Source: an uncultured Ruminococcus sp.
Lineage (GTDB): Bacteria > Bacillota > Clostridia > Oscillospirales > Ruminococcaceae
NCBI GenBank assembly: GCA_902464115.1
Contig: CABQIF010000034.1
Coordinates: 1-18,043, forward strand
Length of the DNA: 18,043 nucleotides
Direction: 5' to 3'
Shown here piece after piece: positions 1 to 8,669 of this stretch (positions within the stretch are counted from its first letter, which is position 1; each line of letters begins with the position of its first letter). Under the pieces are notes generated by a model. That model ran no database searches. It had not been told where the DNA came from and was given only the letters and a program-made list of their open reading frames with translations. Made by a program: the position numbers and the translations under genes.

Positions 1-259
1 AGATGGTACTGCGTAACTGGTTCGCAAGTTTGGGGTCTTCGCTCAGGAATGTTCCCACGCCTCGGCGAGTAAAGGTGATGCCTTCCACTTCCAGTTGTCG
101 GTAAATTCGCTGTACCGTATTGGGGTTGACGGTATAGGCAACCGCCAAATCGGTGTTAGAGGGCAGTTTGTCACCGGGATGCAGCTCGCCGATGACAATC
201 CGCCGTTTGATGTCATCTGCAATTTGCAGGTAGATGGGGTAGTTGTTTTGAAACTCCAT
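1..259 (-). CDS. GntR-family (YtrA-type) transcriptional regulator, partial
   Basis: The gene reads leftward and is cut by the window edge; 86 codons from the start are visible. The start is the ATG at 259-257, preceded by an AAGGGGG-type ribosome binding site about 8 nt upstream. The protein begins MEFQNNYPIYLQIADDIK and continues with a winged helix-turn-helix: IVIGELHPGDKLPSNTDLA, then VNPNTVQRIYRQLEVEG and TRRGVGTF. The YPIYLQI opening, the G-L-PGDKLPS motif and the NPNTVQ recognition helix are typical of GntR regulators of the short YtrA subfamily. Those usually repress an adjacent ABC transporter operon in response to cell-envelope stress or antibiotics. The effector-binding or dimerisation part lies outside the window, so subfamily and target are inferred. 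The operator next to its promoter suggests autorepression. It is divergent from rpoB. Confidence 0.93.
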   Translation of the reverse strand, partial: MEFQNNYPIYLQIADDIKRRIVIGELHPGDKLPSNTDLAVAYTVNPNTVQRIYRQLEVEGITFTRRGVGTFLSEDPKLANQLRSTI

Positions 260-311
260 CCAAAATGCCCCCTTTCAGAAGAATACACGGCTTTTTTGTA
301 GCTGTGTGAAT

Positions 312-337
312 TAGTGCACTATCAACATAGTACACTA
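312..337. promoter_or_regulatory. Inverted-repeat operator, probably for the GntR/YtrA-type regulator
   Basis: Two 11-nt arms, TAGTGCACTAT (312-322) and ATAGTACACTA (327-337), are inverted around a 4-nt spacer with a single mismatch. The AGTGNA...TNCACT layout resembles operators known for YtrA-type regulators. It overlaps the -10 box and the start of transcription of the GntR gene. That the neighbouring regulator binds it is inference from position. Confidence 0.75.
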
Positions 338-355
338 TTTTTCTCGATTTGTCAA
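327..355 (-). promoter_or_regulatory. Promoter of the GntR-type regulator gene
   Basis: Read on the minus strand, TTGACA (355-350) is followed by a 17-nt spacer and TACTAT (332-327), a near-consensus sigma-A promoter. The -10 box lies inside the inverted repeat at 312-337, so a protein bound there would block RNA polymerase. Confidence 0.85.
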
Positions 356-525
356 GGGGTTTCTTAAAATTTTTTGAAACTGCTTGTGAGGGGGGCTTTT
401 TTGGGCATTCTGCAAAATTTCTGCGATCTAACGACCAAACAGCTGAAATGTGCACTGGATTTTCGGGATAGATACTGGAAAACCTAAAAATATTTTTAAG
501 AATCTGTAAAATTTAAAAAAACTAC

Positions 526-554
526 TTGACAAACTTCTAAGGATATTATAGAAT
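526..554 (+). promoter_or_regulatory. rpoBC promoter
   Basis: TTGACA (526-531), a 17-nt spacer and TAGAAT (549-554) form a good sigma-A promoter. Transcription would begin near 561, giving a leader of about 155 nt before rpoB. No ribosomal protein gene (rplJ or rplL) precedes it in this window, so rpoBC seems to have its own promoter. Confidence 0.8.
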
Positions 555-566
555 AATAAAATGTAT

Positions 567-591
567 CGTAGTGTCACAGCGGTGACATACG
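567..591 (+). promoter_or_regulatory. Hairpin at the 5' end of the rpoB leader RNA
   Basis: CGTA-G-TGTCAC pairs with GTGACA-TACG around the loop AGCG, giving a 10-bp stem with one bulged G. It starts within about 6 nt of the predicted transcription start. There is no T tract after it, so it is not a terminator. A role in mRNA stability, or as part of a leader control element, is possible but unproven. Confidence 0.55.
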
Positions 592-717
592 CAAAAACTA
601 ATAGTATACCATATCCTTTCCCGCCTGTCAAGAGAAAATCGAAAAATACGAAAGATTTTTCATTTCTGCTTACAGGTGCTAATTTTTTCGATTATAACGA
701 AGGAGGTTTTTTCGCCT

Positions 718-3700
718 ATGGTGAATGTGACGCCAAAGCAGTGTGGAAAAAATGTCAGAATGAACTTCGGGAAAATCAACGAAGTGCTGGAAATGCCGAA
801 CCTGATCGAAGTACAGAAAAATTCGTACCGCTGGTTTCGGGAGGAAGGCTTAAAGGAAGTCTTCCGGGACGTTTCTTCTATCACAGACTACAACGGCAAT
901 CTGGTTCTGAACTTTATTGATTACCGGATCGATGAAAAGCCGAAGTATACCATTGCAGAATGCAAGGAGCAGGATGCAACCTATGCTGCCGCACTGCGTG
1001 TGACGGCGACCCTCTGGAATAAGGAAACCGGCGAGGTCAAGGAAAGCGAGATCTATATGGGCGACTTCCCGCTCATGACCGAAAGCGGTACGTTCGTCAT
1101 CAATGGTGCAGAACGTGTTATCGTTTCGCAGTTGGTTCGTTCTCCGGGCGTTTATTACGCTTCTGAAAAAGACCGCACCGGTAAGGATTTGTTTAAGACC
1201 ACTGTCATTCCGAACCGTGGTGCATGGCTGGAATATGAAATGGATTCCAACGATGTCATCTATGTCCGGATTGATAAGAACCGGAAAATTGCACTGACAA
1301 CCTTTATCCGTGCAATCGGTATTGGAACAGACGAAGAAATCTATGAGATGTTCGGGGATGATGAACGTCTGCGGCAGACCATTCTGCAAAAGGACAGCAC
1401 CAAGAACACCGAAGATGCATTGCTGGATGTTTATAAGAAGCTGCGTCCGGGCGAACCGCCGACGGTGGAAAGCTCCCTGACCCACTTGAACAATCTGTTC
1501 TTCGATGCAAAGCGGTATGATTTGTGCCGGTTCGGTCGGTATAAGTATAATAAGAAGCTGGGCATTGCAAGCCGTCTGGCTGGACATACCCTGTCCCGTC
1601 CGGTCATCAACGAAATGACAGGCGAACTGCTGTTCGATGCAGGAACGACCCTGACTTACGAACAGGCAGAACAGATTCAGGAAGCCGGCGTAAAGGCTGC
1701 ATTCCTGACCGTAGAATGCAAAGAATATTATGTCACCGAAGCCGGAGAAAATGCCATCCGGTTTGTACAGCGGGAAGTTAAGGTCATCGGTAACGGCATG
1801 GTTGACCTGCAGCCGTATGTACAGTTTGACATCAGCAAATATGAAATCAACGAAAAGGTTTCGTTCTCTGTTTTGAGAGAAATCCTTGAAAGCTCCTCCA
1901 CACCGGAAGAAGTAGAAGAACAGGTAAAGAAGCGGTTGGATGAACTCGTTCCGAAGCATATTATTCTGGACGACATCTATGCAACCATCAGCTATTTCCT
2001 GAACCTCTGCGAAGGCGTTGGTACGGTGGACGACATCGACCACTTGGGCAACCGTCGAATCCGTTCGGTTGGCGAACTGTTGCAGAACCAGTTCCGGATT
2101 GGTTTCACCAGAATGGAACGGGTCATTCGGGAACGGATGAACATTCAGGCACAGGATATGGACGTGATCACACCACAGAGTTTGGTCAATATTCGTCCGA
2201 TCACCGCAGCCATCAAGGAATTCTTTGGTTCTTCTCCGCTGTCGCAGTTCATGGATCAGAACAACCCGCTGGCAGAATTGACCCATAAGCGTCGTCTGTC
2301 TGCATTGGGTCCGGGCGGTTTGTCCAGAGACCGTGCAGGGTTTGAAGTTCGTGACGTACATTATAGCCATTACGGAAGAATGTGCCCGATCGAAACGCCA
2401 GAAGGCCCGAACATCGGTTTGATCTCTTATCTGGCAACATTCGCAAGAATCAACGAATATGGCTTTATTGAAGCTCCGTATCGGCGAGTAGACAAGGCGA
2501 CTGGTGTTGTAACAGACGAAGTTGTCTATATGACTGCGGATGTAGAAGATAATTACATTGTTGCACAGGCAAACGAACCGCTGACTGAAGACGGACACTT
2601 TGCAAACAGCAAGGTTGCTGCTCGTTATCGGGAACAGATTTTGGAAGTCGAACAGGATCGCATTGACTTCATGGATGTTTCCCCGAAGATGGTAGTTTCT
2701 GTTGCAACTTCTATGATTCCGTTCCTGGAAAACGATGACGCAAACCGTGCGTTGATGGGCTCTAACATGCAAAGACAGGCAGTGCCGCTGCTCAAGACCG
2801 AACGGCCGTTTGTCGGAACGGGTATGGAATACAAGGCAGCTGTAGACTCTGGCGTTTGTGTGCTCGCACCGTGTGATGGTGTGATTACAGCAGTTTCCGC
2901 AGACACCATTACTTTGCTGTCGGATGAAACCCACAAGGAACAGACCTTTAAGCTCGAAAAGTTCAAGCGTTCCAACCAGGGTACTTGCATCAACCAAAGA
3001 CCGATCGTAGACGCTGGCGAACACGTTACAAAGGGACAGGTTCTGGCAGATGGCCCGTCTACTTCTGACGGTGAAATCTCTCTGGGTAAGAATGCCCTCA
3101 TCGGCTTCATGACTTGGGAAGGTTACAACTACGAAGATGCGGTTCTGCTGAATGAACGGTTGGTACGGGAAGATGTCTTCACTTCCGTTCATATTGAAGA
3201 ATATGAAATCGAATGCAGAGATACGAAGTTAGGCCCAGAAGAAATTACCAGAGATATTCCGAACGTCGGTGACGATGCACTGAAGGATTTGGATGAAAAC
3301 GGTATCATTCGGGTCGGTGCAGAAGTACACGCTGGTGATATTCTGGTTGGTAAGGTTACCCCGAAGGGCGAAACCGAACTGACCGCAGAAGAACGCCTGC
3401 TGCGTGCGATCTTCGGCGAAAAGGCACGGGAAGTGCGGGATAACTCTTTGAAAGTACCGCACGGCGAAGCTGGTATCATCATTGATGTAAAGATATTCAC
3501 CAGAGAAAATTGTGATGAATTGTCAGCTGGTGTCAATAAATTGGTTCGCTGCTATATTGCTCAGAAGCGGAAGATCTCCGTCGGCGATAAGATGGCAGGC
3601 CGTCACGGGAACAAGGGTGTCGTTTCCCGGATTTTGCCGGAAGAAGATATGCCGTTCCTGCCGGATGGCACACCGCTGGATATCGTTCTGAACCCGTTGG

Positions 3701-4614
3701 GCGTACCTTCTCGTATGAACATTGGTCAGGTATTGGAAGTGCATTTAGGTATGGCTGCCAAGGCTCTGGGCTGGCATGTTATGACACCAGTCTTTGACGG
3801 TGCACACGAAGATGACATTCGGGAATGCTTCCGGGAAGCAAATCGCCGGAATGAACCGCATCGGAATGATCCGTTCGACCTGAAGCCAATGCAGAAGGTC
3901 ATCAATCCGAAGGCACTGGAATTCTGCGAAGACGGTAAGTTCACACTGTATGATGGCAGAACTGGTGAAAAGTTTGATAACCGTGTAACGGTTGGTTACA
4001 TGCACTACCTGAAACTCCACCACTTGGTAGACGAAAAGATCCACGCTCGTTCTGTTGGCCCGTACTCTCTGGTTACGCAGCAGCCGTTGGGTGGTAAGGC
4101 ACAGTTCGGCGGTCAGAGATTCGGGGAAATGGAAGTTTGGGCACTGGAAGCATACGGTGCAGCTTACACCCTGCAAGAAATCCTGACAGTAAAATCTGAC
4201 GATACCGTTGGACGTGTAGAAACCTATGAAGCAATTGTCAAGGGTCAGAACGTACCGAAGCCGGGCATTCCGGAATCTTTCAAGGTTCTGATCAAGGAAT
4301 TGCAGTCACTGGGTCTGGATGTCAAGGTATTAGATGGCGAACAGAATGAAATTGACCTGCGGTCGAACTTCGATGATGATGTCACCGCACAGGTTGTTTC
4401 GTATGAAAGTGATGACGACATCACCGATACTGCAAACTATGAAGGCATGTCCAAGGATATGGAAGATGCCGGCATGGGTTATGATGATGATAAGACCATT
4501 GCAAATGGAGATCCGGATGCAGAGGATGTTCCATTTGAGGATATTGACGATACAGACGAAGACGATTATCTGGATGATGCAGATGATTATCCGTTTGACG
4601 ATGACGAAATGTAA
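718..4614 (+). CDS. rpoB: DNA-directed RNA polymerase subunit beta
   Basis: This encodes the beta subunit of the core RNA polymerase. The start is the ATG at 718, with AAGGAGG at 700-706; the frame is open further upstream but has no better site. The 1298-aa product carries the family landmarks in order: the N-terminal MNFGKINEVLEMPNLIEVQ segment, protrusion and lobe regions, the rifampicin region GSSPLSQFMDQNNPL from residue 504, followed by THKRRLSALGPGGLSRDRAGFE. The active-site segments are GYNYEDAVLLNERLV, GDKMAGRHGNKGVVS and the C-terminal QPLGGKAQFGGQRFGEMEVWALEAYGA (given here as family regions, spaced as in other RpoB). Residues equivalent to E. coli D516, H526 and S531 are D513, H523 and S528, the susceptible type. 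Residues 1216-1298 form an unusual acidic tail (35 Asp/Glu, 2 Lys). rpoC follows after 50 nt. Confidence 0.99.
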   Translation: MVNVTPKQCGKNVRMNFGKINEVLEMPNLIEVQKNSYRWFREEGLKEVFRDVSSITDYNGNLVLNFIDYRIDEKPKYTIAECKEQDATYAAALRVTATLWNKETGEVKESEIYMGDFPLMTESGTFVINGAERVIVSQLVRSPGVYYASEKDRTGKDLFKTTVIPNRGAWLEYEMDSNDVIYVRIDKNRKIALTTFIRAIGIGTDEEIYEMFGDDERLRQTILQKDSTKNTEDALLDVYKKLRPGEPPTVESSLTHLNNLFFDAKRYDLCRFGRYKYNKKLGIASRLAGHTLSRPVINEMTGELLFDAGTTLTYEQAEQIQEAGVKAAFLTVECKEYYVTEAGENAIRFVQREVKVIGNGMVDLQPYVQFDISKYEINEKVSFSVLREILESSSTPEEVEEQVKKRLDELVPKHIILDDIYATISYFLNLCEGVGTVDDIDHLGNRRIRSVGELLQNQFRIGFTRMERVIRERMNIQAQDMDVITPQSLVNIRPITAAIKEFFGSSPLSQFMDQNNPLAELTHKRRLSALGPGGLSRDRAGFEVRDVHYSHYGRMCPIETPEGPNIGLISYLATFARINEYGFIEAPYRRVDKATGVVTDEVVYMTADVEDNYIVAQANEPLTEDGHFANSKVAARYREQILEVEQDRIDFMDVSPKMVVSVATSMIPFLENDDANRALMGSNMQRQAVPLLKTERPFVGTGMEYKAAVDSGVCVLAPCDGVITAVSADTITLLSDETHKEQTFKLEKFKRSNQGTCINQRPIVDAGEHVTKGQVLADGPSTSDGEISLGKNALIGFMTWEGYNYEDAVLLNERLVREDVFTSVHIEEYEIECRDTKLGPEEITRDIPNVGDDALKDLDENGIIRVGAEVHAGDILVGKVTPKGETELTAEERLLRAIFGEKAREVRDNSLKVPHGEAGIIIDVKIFTRENCDELSAGVNKLVRCYIAQKRKISVGDKMAGRHGNKGVVSRILPEEDMPFLPDGTPLDIVLNPLGVPSRMNIGQVLEVHLGMAAKALGWHVMTPVFDGAHEDDIRECFREANRRNEPHRNDPFDLKPMQKVINPKALEFCEDGKFTLYDGRTGEKFDNRVTVGYMHYLKLHHLVDEKIHARSVGPYSLVTQQPLGGKAQFGGQRFGEMEVWALEAYGAAYTLQEILTVKSDDTVGRVETYEAIVKGQNVPKPGIPESFKVLIKELQSLGLDVKVLDGEQNEIDLRSNFDDDVTAQVVSYESDDDITDTANYEGMSKDMEDAGMGYDDDKTIANGDPDAEDVPFEDIDDTDEDDYLDDADDYPFDDDEM

Positions 4615-4664
4615 CAAGTTACCATGTATGAAAATCTCGTGATAGAATACAGGAGGGTACGAAT

Positions 4665-7600
4665 TTGGAATTTAATACATTTGAATCCATAAAAATTGGA
4701 CTTGCTTCACCGGAACGGATTCGGGAATGGTCTTATGGTGCAGTAACACGCCCGGAAACCATCAATTACCGGACACAGAAACCGGAACGGGATGGTTTGT
4801 TCTGCGAACGGATTTTTGGACCGACCAAGGACTGGGAATGTCACTGCGGAAAGTTCAAGAAGATTCGCTTTAAGGGCAAAGTCTGCGACCGCTGCGGCGT
4901 AGAAGTAACCCGTGCAAAGGTTCGCCGGGAACGGATGGGTCATATTGAACTGGCTGCTCCGGTTTCTCATATCTGGTACTTCAAGGGAACACCGTCCAGA
5001 ATCGGTCAGATGCTGGAAATCTCCCAGAAAAGACTGGAAGAAGTGCTCTACTTCACAAAATATATCGTACTGAACCCGGGCAATACGGAGCTGTTTAAGA
5101 AGCAGCTCCTGACCGAAAAGGAATACCTGAATTATCGGGAAAAGTATGGAGATGAATTTGAAGCAGCAATGGGTGCAGAAGCCATTAAGAAGCTGCTCTG
5201 TGAAATTGATTTGGAAGAACTTTCCAAAGAATTGAAAGAAGAACTGGTTGGACTGAATTCCGGTCAGAAGCGGCTGAAGCTGCTGAAGCGGCTGGAAATC
5301 GTGGAAGCGTTCCGGCAGTCCGGCAACCGTCCGGAATGGATGATTCTGGACGTTGTTCCGGTGATTCCGCCGGACATTCGTCCGATGGTTATGCTGGATG
5401 GCGGACGGTATGCAACCTCTGACCTGAATGATTTGTACCGCCGTGTCATCAACCGGAACAACCGGTTGCAGCGGATGCTGGAACTGGATGCACCGGACAT
5501 CATCGTCCGGAACGAAAAGCGGATGCTGCAAGAAGCAGTCGATGCTTTGATTGACAATGGCAGACACGGCAGACCTGTTACTGGCCCGAATAACCGTGCT
5601 CTGAAATCCCTGTCTGATATGCTGAAAGGGAAGCAGGGTCGATTCCGTCAGAACTTGCTCGGAAAACGTGTTGACTACTCCGGTCGTTCTGTTATCGTCG
5701 TTGGCCCGGAACTGCGGATGTATCAGTGCGGTTTGCCGAAGGAAATGGCGTTGGAACTGTTTAAGCCGTTCGTTTTGAAGCGTTTGGTAGATACCAAGGT
5801 CATTGCAAATATTAAGAGTGCCAGAAAAATGGTAGACCGGACTTCTCCGGAAGTTTGGGATGCACTGGAAAATGTCATCAAGGGACATCCGGTTCTGCTG
5901 AACCGTGCACCTACGCTGCACCGTCTGGGTATTCAGGCTTTTGAACCGGTACTGGTAGAAGGTCGTGCTCTGAAGCTGCACCCGTTGGTATGCTCTGCAT
6001 TTAACGCAGACTTCGACGGTGACCAAATGGCAGTGCACCTGCCGCTGTCCGCAGAAGCACAGGCAGAAGCAAGATTCCTGATGCTGGCTGCGAACAACTT
6101 GTTAAAGCCGTCTGACGGTCGTCCGGTTGCTGTTCCGACACAGGATATGGTTTTGGGTTCGTATTACCTGACCATGGAAAAGGACGGCGAAAAGGGCGAA
6201 GGCAAGATTTTCCGGGATGTCAACGAAGCCCTCATGGCTTACAATGAAGGTGATGTTTCCATTCACGCAAAGATTAAAGTACGGATCACCAGAGATATTG
6301 GTGATAAGCGGGTTTCTCAGATCATTGATTGCACCGTTGGCCGTCTGATCTTTAACGAAAATATCCCGCAGAATCTGGGCTATGTAGACCGTACAGATTC
6401 CAAGCATCAGTTTGATCTGGAAATTGCGTTCCTAGTTGGCAAGAAGCAGCTGGGTCAGATCATCGACCGTTGCATTAAGATTCACGGCACAACGACGACT
6501 TCCGAAGTGCTGGATAAGATCAAGGCAACTGGCTTTAAGTATTCCACAAAGGCTGCGATCACCGTTGCAGTTTGCGATGCCATCATTCCAAAGGAAAAGA
6601 AGAACATCATTGCAGCAGCGGATGCAGAAGTTGCAGAAATCAACAACGAATATGCATATGGTTATATCTCCGCAGCAGAAAAATCCAAGCGGTTTATCGA
6701 AATCTGGAACGGTGCAACCAATGATGTTACCACCGCTCTGCAAAACGGTTTGGATCGTTATAACCCAATCTTCATGATGGCGGACTCCGGTGCCCGTGGT
6801 AGTATCAGCCAGATTCGTCAGCTTGCCGGCATGCGTGGCTTGATTGCCAATACATCCGGTGCGACCATCGAAATGCCGATTCGTTCCAACTACCGAGAAG
6901 GTCTGAACATCTTGGAATACTTCATCTCCTCTCGAGGTGCAAGAAAGGGCTTGGCAGATACCGCATTGCGTACCGCTGACTCTGGTTACCTGACTCGTCG
7001 TCTGGTAGACGTTTCGCAGGATGTCATCATCCGGGAACAGGATTGCGGCACAAATGAAGGTCTGGAAGTTTACGAAATCAGCAACGGCAATGAAATGATT
7101 GAACCGCTCGGCGAACGTCTGGCAGGTCGTTATCTGGTAGAAGACCTGAGAGATCCGGAAACCGGCGAACTGCTGATTTCTAAGAATAAAATGCTCACAG
7201 AAAGTGATGCAAAGAAGATCACTGAAGCTGGCATTGAACGGATTTCGATTCGTTCCGTCCTGACTTGCCATGCAAAGCAGGGTGTTTGTGCAAAGTGCTA
7301 CGGTGCAAACTTGGCAAACGGCAATCTGGTTTGCGTGGGTGAATCGGTCGGCGTTATCGCTGCACAGTCCATCGGTGAACCGGGTACACAGCTGACCATG
7401 CGTACATTCCATACCGGTGGTATCGCATCGGCAGAAGACATCACACAAGGTTTGCCACGTGTCGAAGAATTGTTTGAAAGCCGTCACCCGAAGAATGCAG
7501 CCATTTTGGCTCGTCTGTCCGGTAAGGTACACATTGAAGAAATCAAGACTGCAAGAACCATTTTCGTTACCAACCAGACGACTGGCGAATCGGAATCTTA

Positions 7601-8243
7601 TCCGATTCACTACAACCTGAAGATTCGGGTAAAGGAAGGCGAAGAAATCGAAAAGGGTACACGTCTGACCGAAGGAAATATCTTCCCGGGCGATATTCTG
7701 ACAGTTCTGGGCGTTCATGCTGTACAGGACTACATCATCAGCGAAGTGCAGAAGGTTTACCGTCTGCAAGGTGTTGATATCAACGATAAGCACATTGAAG
7801 TTATTGTACGCCAGATGCTGCGGAAGGTCAAGATTGAAGAATCTGGCAGCAGTTACTTACTGCCGGGTACGCTGATTGATAAGCGGAAGGTAGAAACCAT
7901 TAACGAAGAACTGCGGGAACGGATGGCAAATGGCGAACCAGATGTAGAACTGGTTACCACAACGCCGGTGCTGCAGGGTATTACCAAGGCATCCTCCAGC
8001 TCTGACAGCTTCCTGTCAGCAGCATCTTTCCAGGAAACCACAAAGGCTTTGACCGATGCGGCAATCCGTGGTAAGAGCGATATGCTGTATGGCTTGAAGG
8101 AAAATGTTATCATTGGTAAGCTGATTCCTGCCGGAACTGGTATGGATGTTTATAACAATGTTCGGATTCAGAAGAATGAAACCCATTCGGAATATCTGGC
8201 ACATCATATTGCACCATATACCACCCCGAATGCAGAGAAGTAA
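4665..8243 (+). CDS. rpoC: DNA-directed RNA polymerase subunit beta'
   Basis: This encodes the beta' subunit, which holds the catalytic centre of RNA polymerase. Translation very likely starts at the TTG at 4665, since AGGAGGG (4651-4657) sits 7 nt upstream and the protein then begins MEFNTFESIKIGLASPE, as RpoC usually does; no ATG lies nearby in frame. The product has 1192 residues, the usual Firmicutes length. Visible sites are the first zinc site C59, C61, C74, C77; the NADFDGD metal-binding motif at 447-453 with D449, D451 and D453; the trigger-loop region with GEPGTQLTMRTFHTGG; and the second zinc site C794, C868, C875, C878. It is co-transcribed with rpoB and is followed by a hairpin terminator at 8265. 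No truncation or insertion is evident. Confidence 0.99.
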   Translation: MEFNTFESIKIGLASPERIREWSYGAVTRPETINYRTQKPERDGLFCERIFGPTKDWECHCGKFKKIRFKGKVCDRCGVEVTRAKVRRERMGHIELAAPVSHIWYFKGTPSRIGQMLEISQKRLEEVLYFTKYIVLNPGNTELFKKQLLTEKEYLNYREKYGDEFEAAMGAEAIKKLLCEIDLEELSKELKEELVGLNSGQKRLKLLKRLEIVEAFRQSGNRPEWMILDVVPVIPPDIRPMVMLDGGRYATSDLNDLYRRVINRNNRLQRMLELDAPDIIVRNEKRMLQEAVDALIDNGRHGRPVTGPNNRALKSLSDMLKGKQGRFRQNLLGKRVDYSGRSVIVVGPELRMYQCGLPKEMALELFKPFVLKRLVDTKVIANIKSARKMVDRTSPEVWDALENVIKGHPVLLNRAPTLHRLGIQAFEPVLVEGRALKLHPLVCSAFNADFDGDQMAVHLPLSAEAQAEARFLMLAANNLLKPSDGRPVAVPTQDMVLGSYYLTMEKDGEKGEGKIFRDVNEALMAYNEGDVSIHAKIKVRITRDIGDKRVSQIIDCTVGRLIFNENIPQNLGYVDRTDSKHQFDLEIAFLVGKKQLGQIIDRCIKIHGTTTTSEVLDKIKATGFKYSTKAAITVAVCDAIIPKEKKNIIAAADAEVAEINNEYAYGYISAAEKSKRFIEIWNGATNDVTTALQNGLDRYNPIFMMADSGARGSISQIRQLAGMRGLIANTSGATIEMPIRSNYREGLNILEYFISSRGARKGLADTALRTADSGYLTRRLVDVSQDVIIREQDCGTNEGLEVYEISNGNEMIEPLGERLAGRYLVEDLRDPETGELLISKNKMLTESDAKKITEAGIERISIRSVLTCHAKQGVCAKCYGANLANGNLVCVGESVGVIAAQSIGEPGTQLTMRTFHTGGIASAEDITQGLPRVEELFESRHPKNAAILARLSGKVHIEEIKTARTIFVTNQTTGESESYPIHYNLKIRVKEGEEIEKGTRLTEGNIFPGDILTVLGVHAVQDYIISEVQKVYRLQGVDINDKHIEVIVRQMLRKVKIEESGSSYLLPGTLIDKRKVETINEELRERMANGEPDVELVTTTPVLQGITKASSSSDSFLSAASFQETTKALTDAAIRGKSDMLYGLKENVIIGKLIPAGTGMDVYNNVRIQKNETHSEYLAHHIAPYTTPNAEK

Positions 8244-8264
8244 TTAGACGCAAGCGAAAACAGG

Positions 8265-8303
8265 ATACCGCACTGGACGTTTTATCTGGTGCGGTATTCT
8301 TTA
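8265..8303 (+). terminator. Hairpin terminator after rpoC
   Basis: ATACCGCAC (8265-8273) pairs perfectly with GTGCGGTAT (8289-8297) around a 15-nt loop, followed by TCTTTA. The T tract is short and interrupted, so some readthrough into the next two genes is plausible. No clear promoter was seen before those genes. Confidence 0.7.
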
Positions 8304-8347
8304 TACTATCCTTACAAGGGCTGGAAAAGAGAAGCGGAGGAATGACG

Positions 8348-8608
8348 ATGAAACAACGAATGTTAGCGTGGCTTTGTGCCGGCATCCTCGGGCTGGGCTG
8401 CTGGGGACTGCCAGCGGCAGCAGCAGACGACACCACCAAACCGACAACACAGGTGACAACAGAAGCGGAAACAGAACCGGAATCTTCCAAGTTCAGCACA
8501 AAAGATGTGGTAACTGCTGTGATTGTATTCACGCTTGTAACCGCTGGAACAGCAACGGGTGTATTTGTGTTCCGGTGGAAAAAGCTGAAATCCTCCAGTC
8601 AGAAATAA
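8348..8608 (+). CDS. Small secreted or anchored protein with one C-terminal membrane segment
   Basis: I do not recognise a family. The start is chosen at the ATG at 8348, 7 nt after GGAGG (8336-8340); the ATG at 8342 is only one base from that site. The 86-aa product begins MKQRMLAWLCAGILGLGCWG, a signal peptide, with a likely cleavage after LPAAA near residue 25. Next comes a Thr/Glu-rich stretch (DTTKPTTQVTTEAETEPE), then a hydrophobic segment VVTAVIVFTLVTAGTATGVF at about residues 54-73, and a basic tail RWKKLKSSSQK. This predicts a short extracellular Thr/Glu-rich loop anchored by one helix with its C-terminus inside. It lies after the rpoC terminator and 61 nt before the RING/DUF2628 gene, so the two are probably co-transcribed. 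Function is unknown. Confidence 0.75.
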   Translation: MKQRMLAWLCAGILGLGCWGLPAAAADDTTKPTTQVTTEAETEPESSKFSTKDVVTAVIVFTLVTAGTATGVFVFRWKKLKSSSQK

Positions 8609-8669
8609 AAAACGGGGAATCATCATCAAATTCTGTGAAAACAGAATTGGAAAGGAAGTGCATTGCTTT

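Larger units (their letters stand above)
338..717. other. Divergent intergenic region between the GntR gene and rpoB
   Basis: No supportable gene lies here. From left to right it holds the -35 end of the GntR promoter, an AT-rich stretch (about 360-520) in which I see nothing convincing except a weak GTTTC/GAAAC stem near 360-381, the rpoB promoter (526-554), and a leader of about 155 nt with several possible hairpins. Short open frames that cross this region lack good ribosome binding sites and overlap rpoB out of frame. Confidence 0.7.

Noticed and set aside
666..676. CTGCTTACAGG shared by the rpoB leader and the nrdD terminator (13951-13961)
   Set aside because: An 11-nt match in two unrelated contexts in 18 kb is within chance range and the leader copy has no matching partner arm.
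676..717. Upstream extension of rpoB to 676
   Set aside because: The AAGGAGG at 700-706 would lie inside the coding region, and the extra 14 residues do not fit the normal RpoB N-terminus; ATG 718 is preferred.
561..920. 119-codon plus-strand frame overlapping the start of rpoB
   Set aside because: It starts at the predicted transcription start with no room for a ribosome binding site, and overlaps rpoB by about 200 nt out of frame.
850..3192. 780-codon open frame antisense to rpoB
   Set aside because: It lies wholly inside rpoB on the other strand, is rich in Cys, Phe and Ile without domain logic, and has no promoter or ribosome binding site. Long antisense frames arise from the codon bias of highly expressed genes. 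The same applies to antisense frames at 4707-6038 and 6432-7793 in rpoC and 11831-12745 in nrdD.
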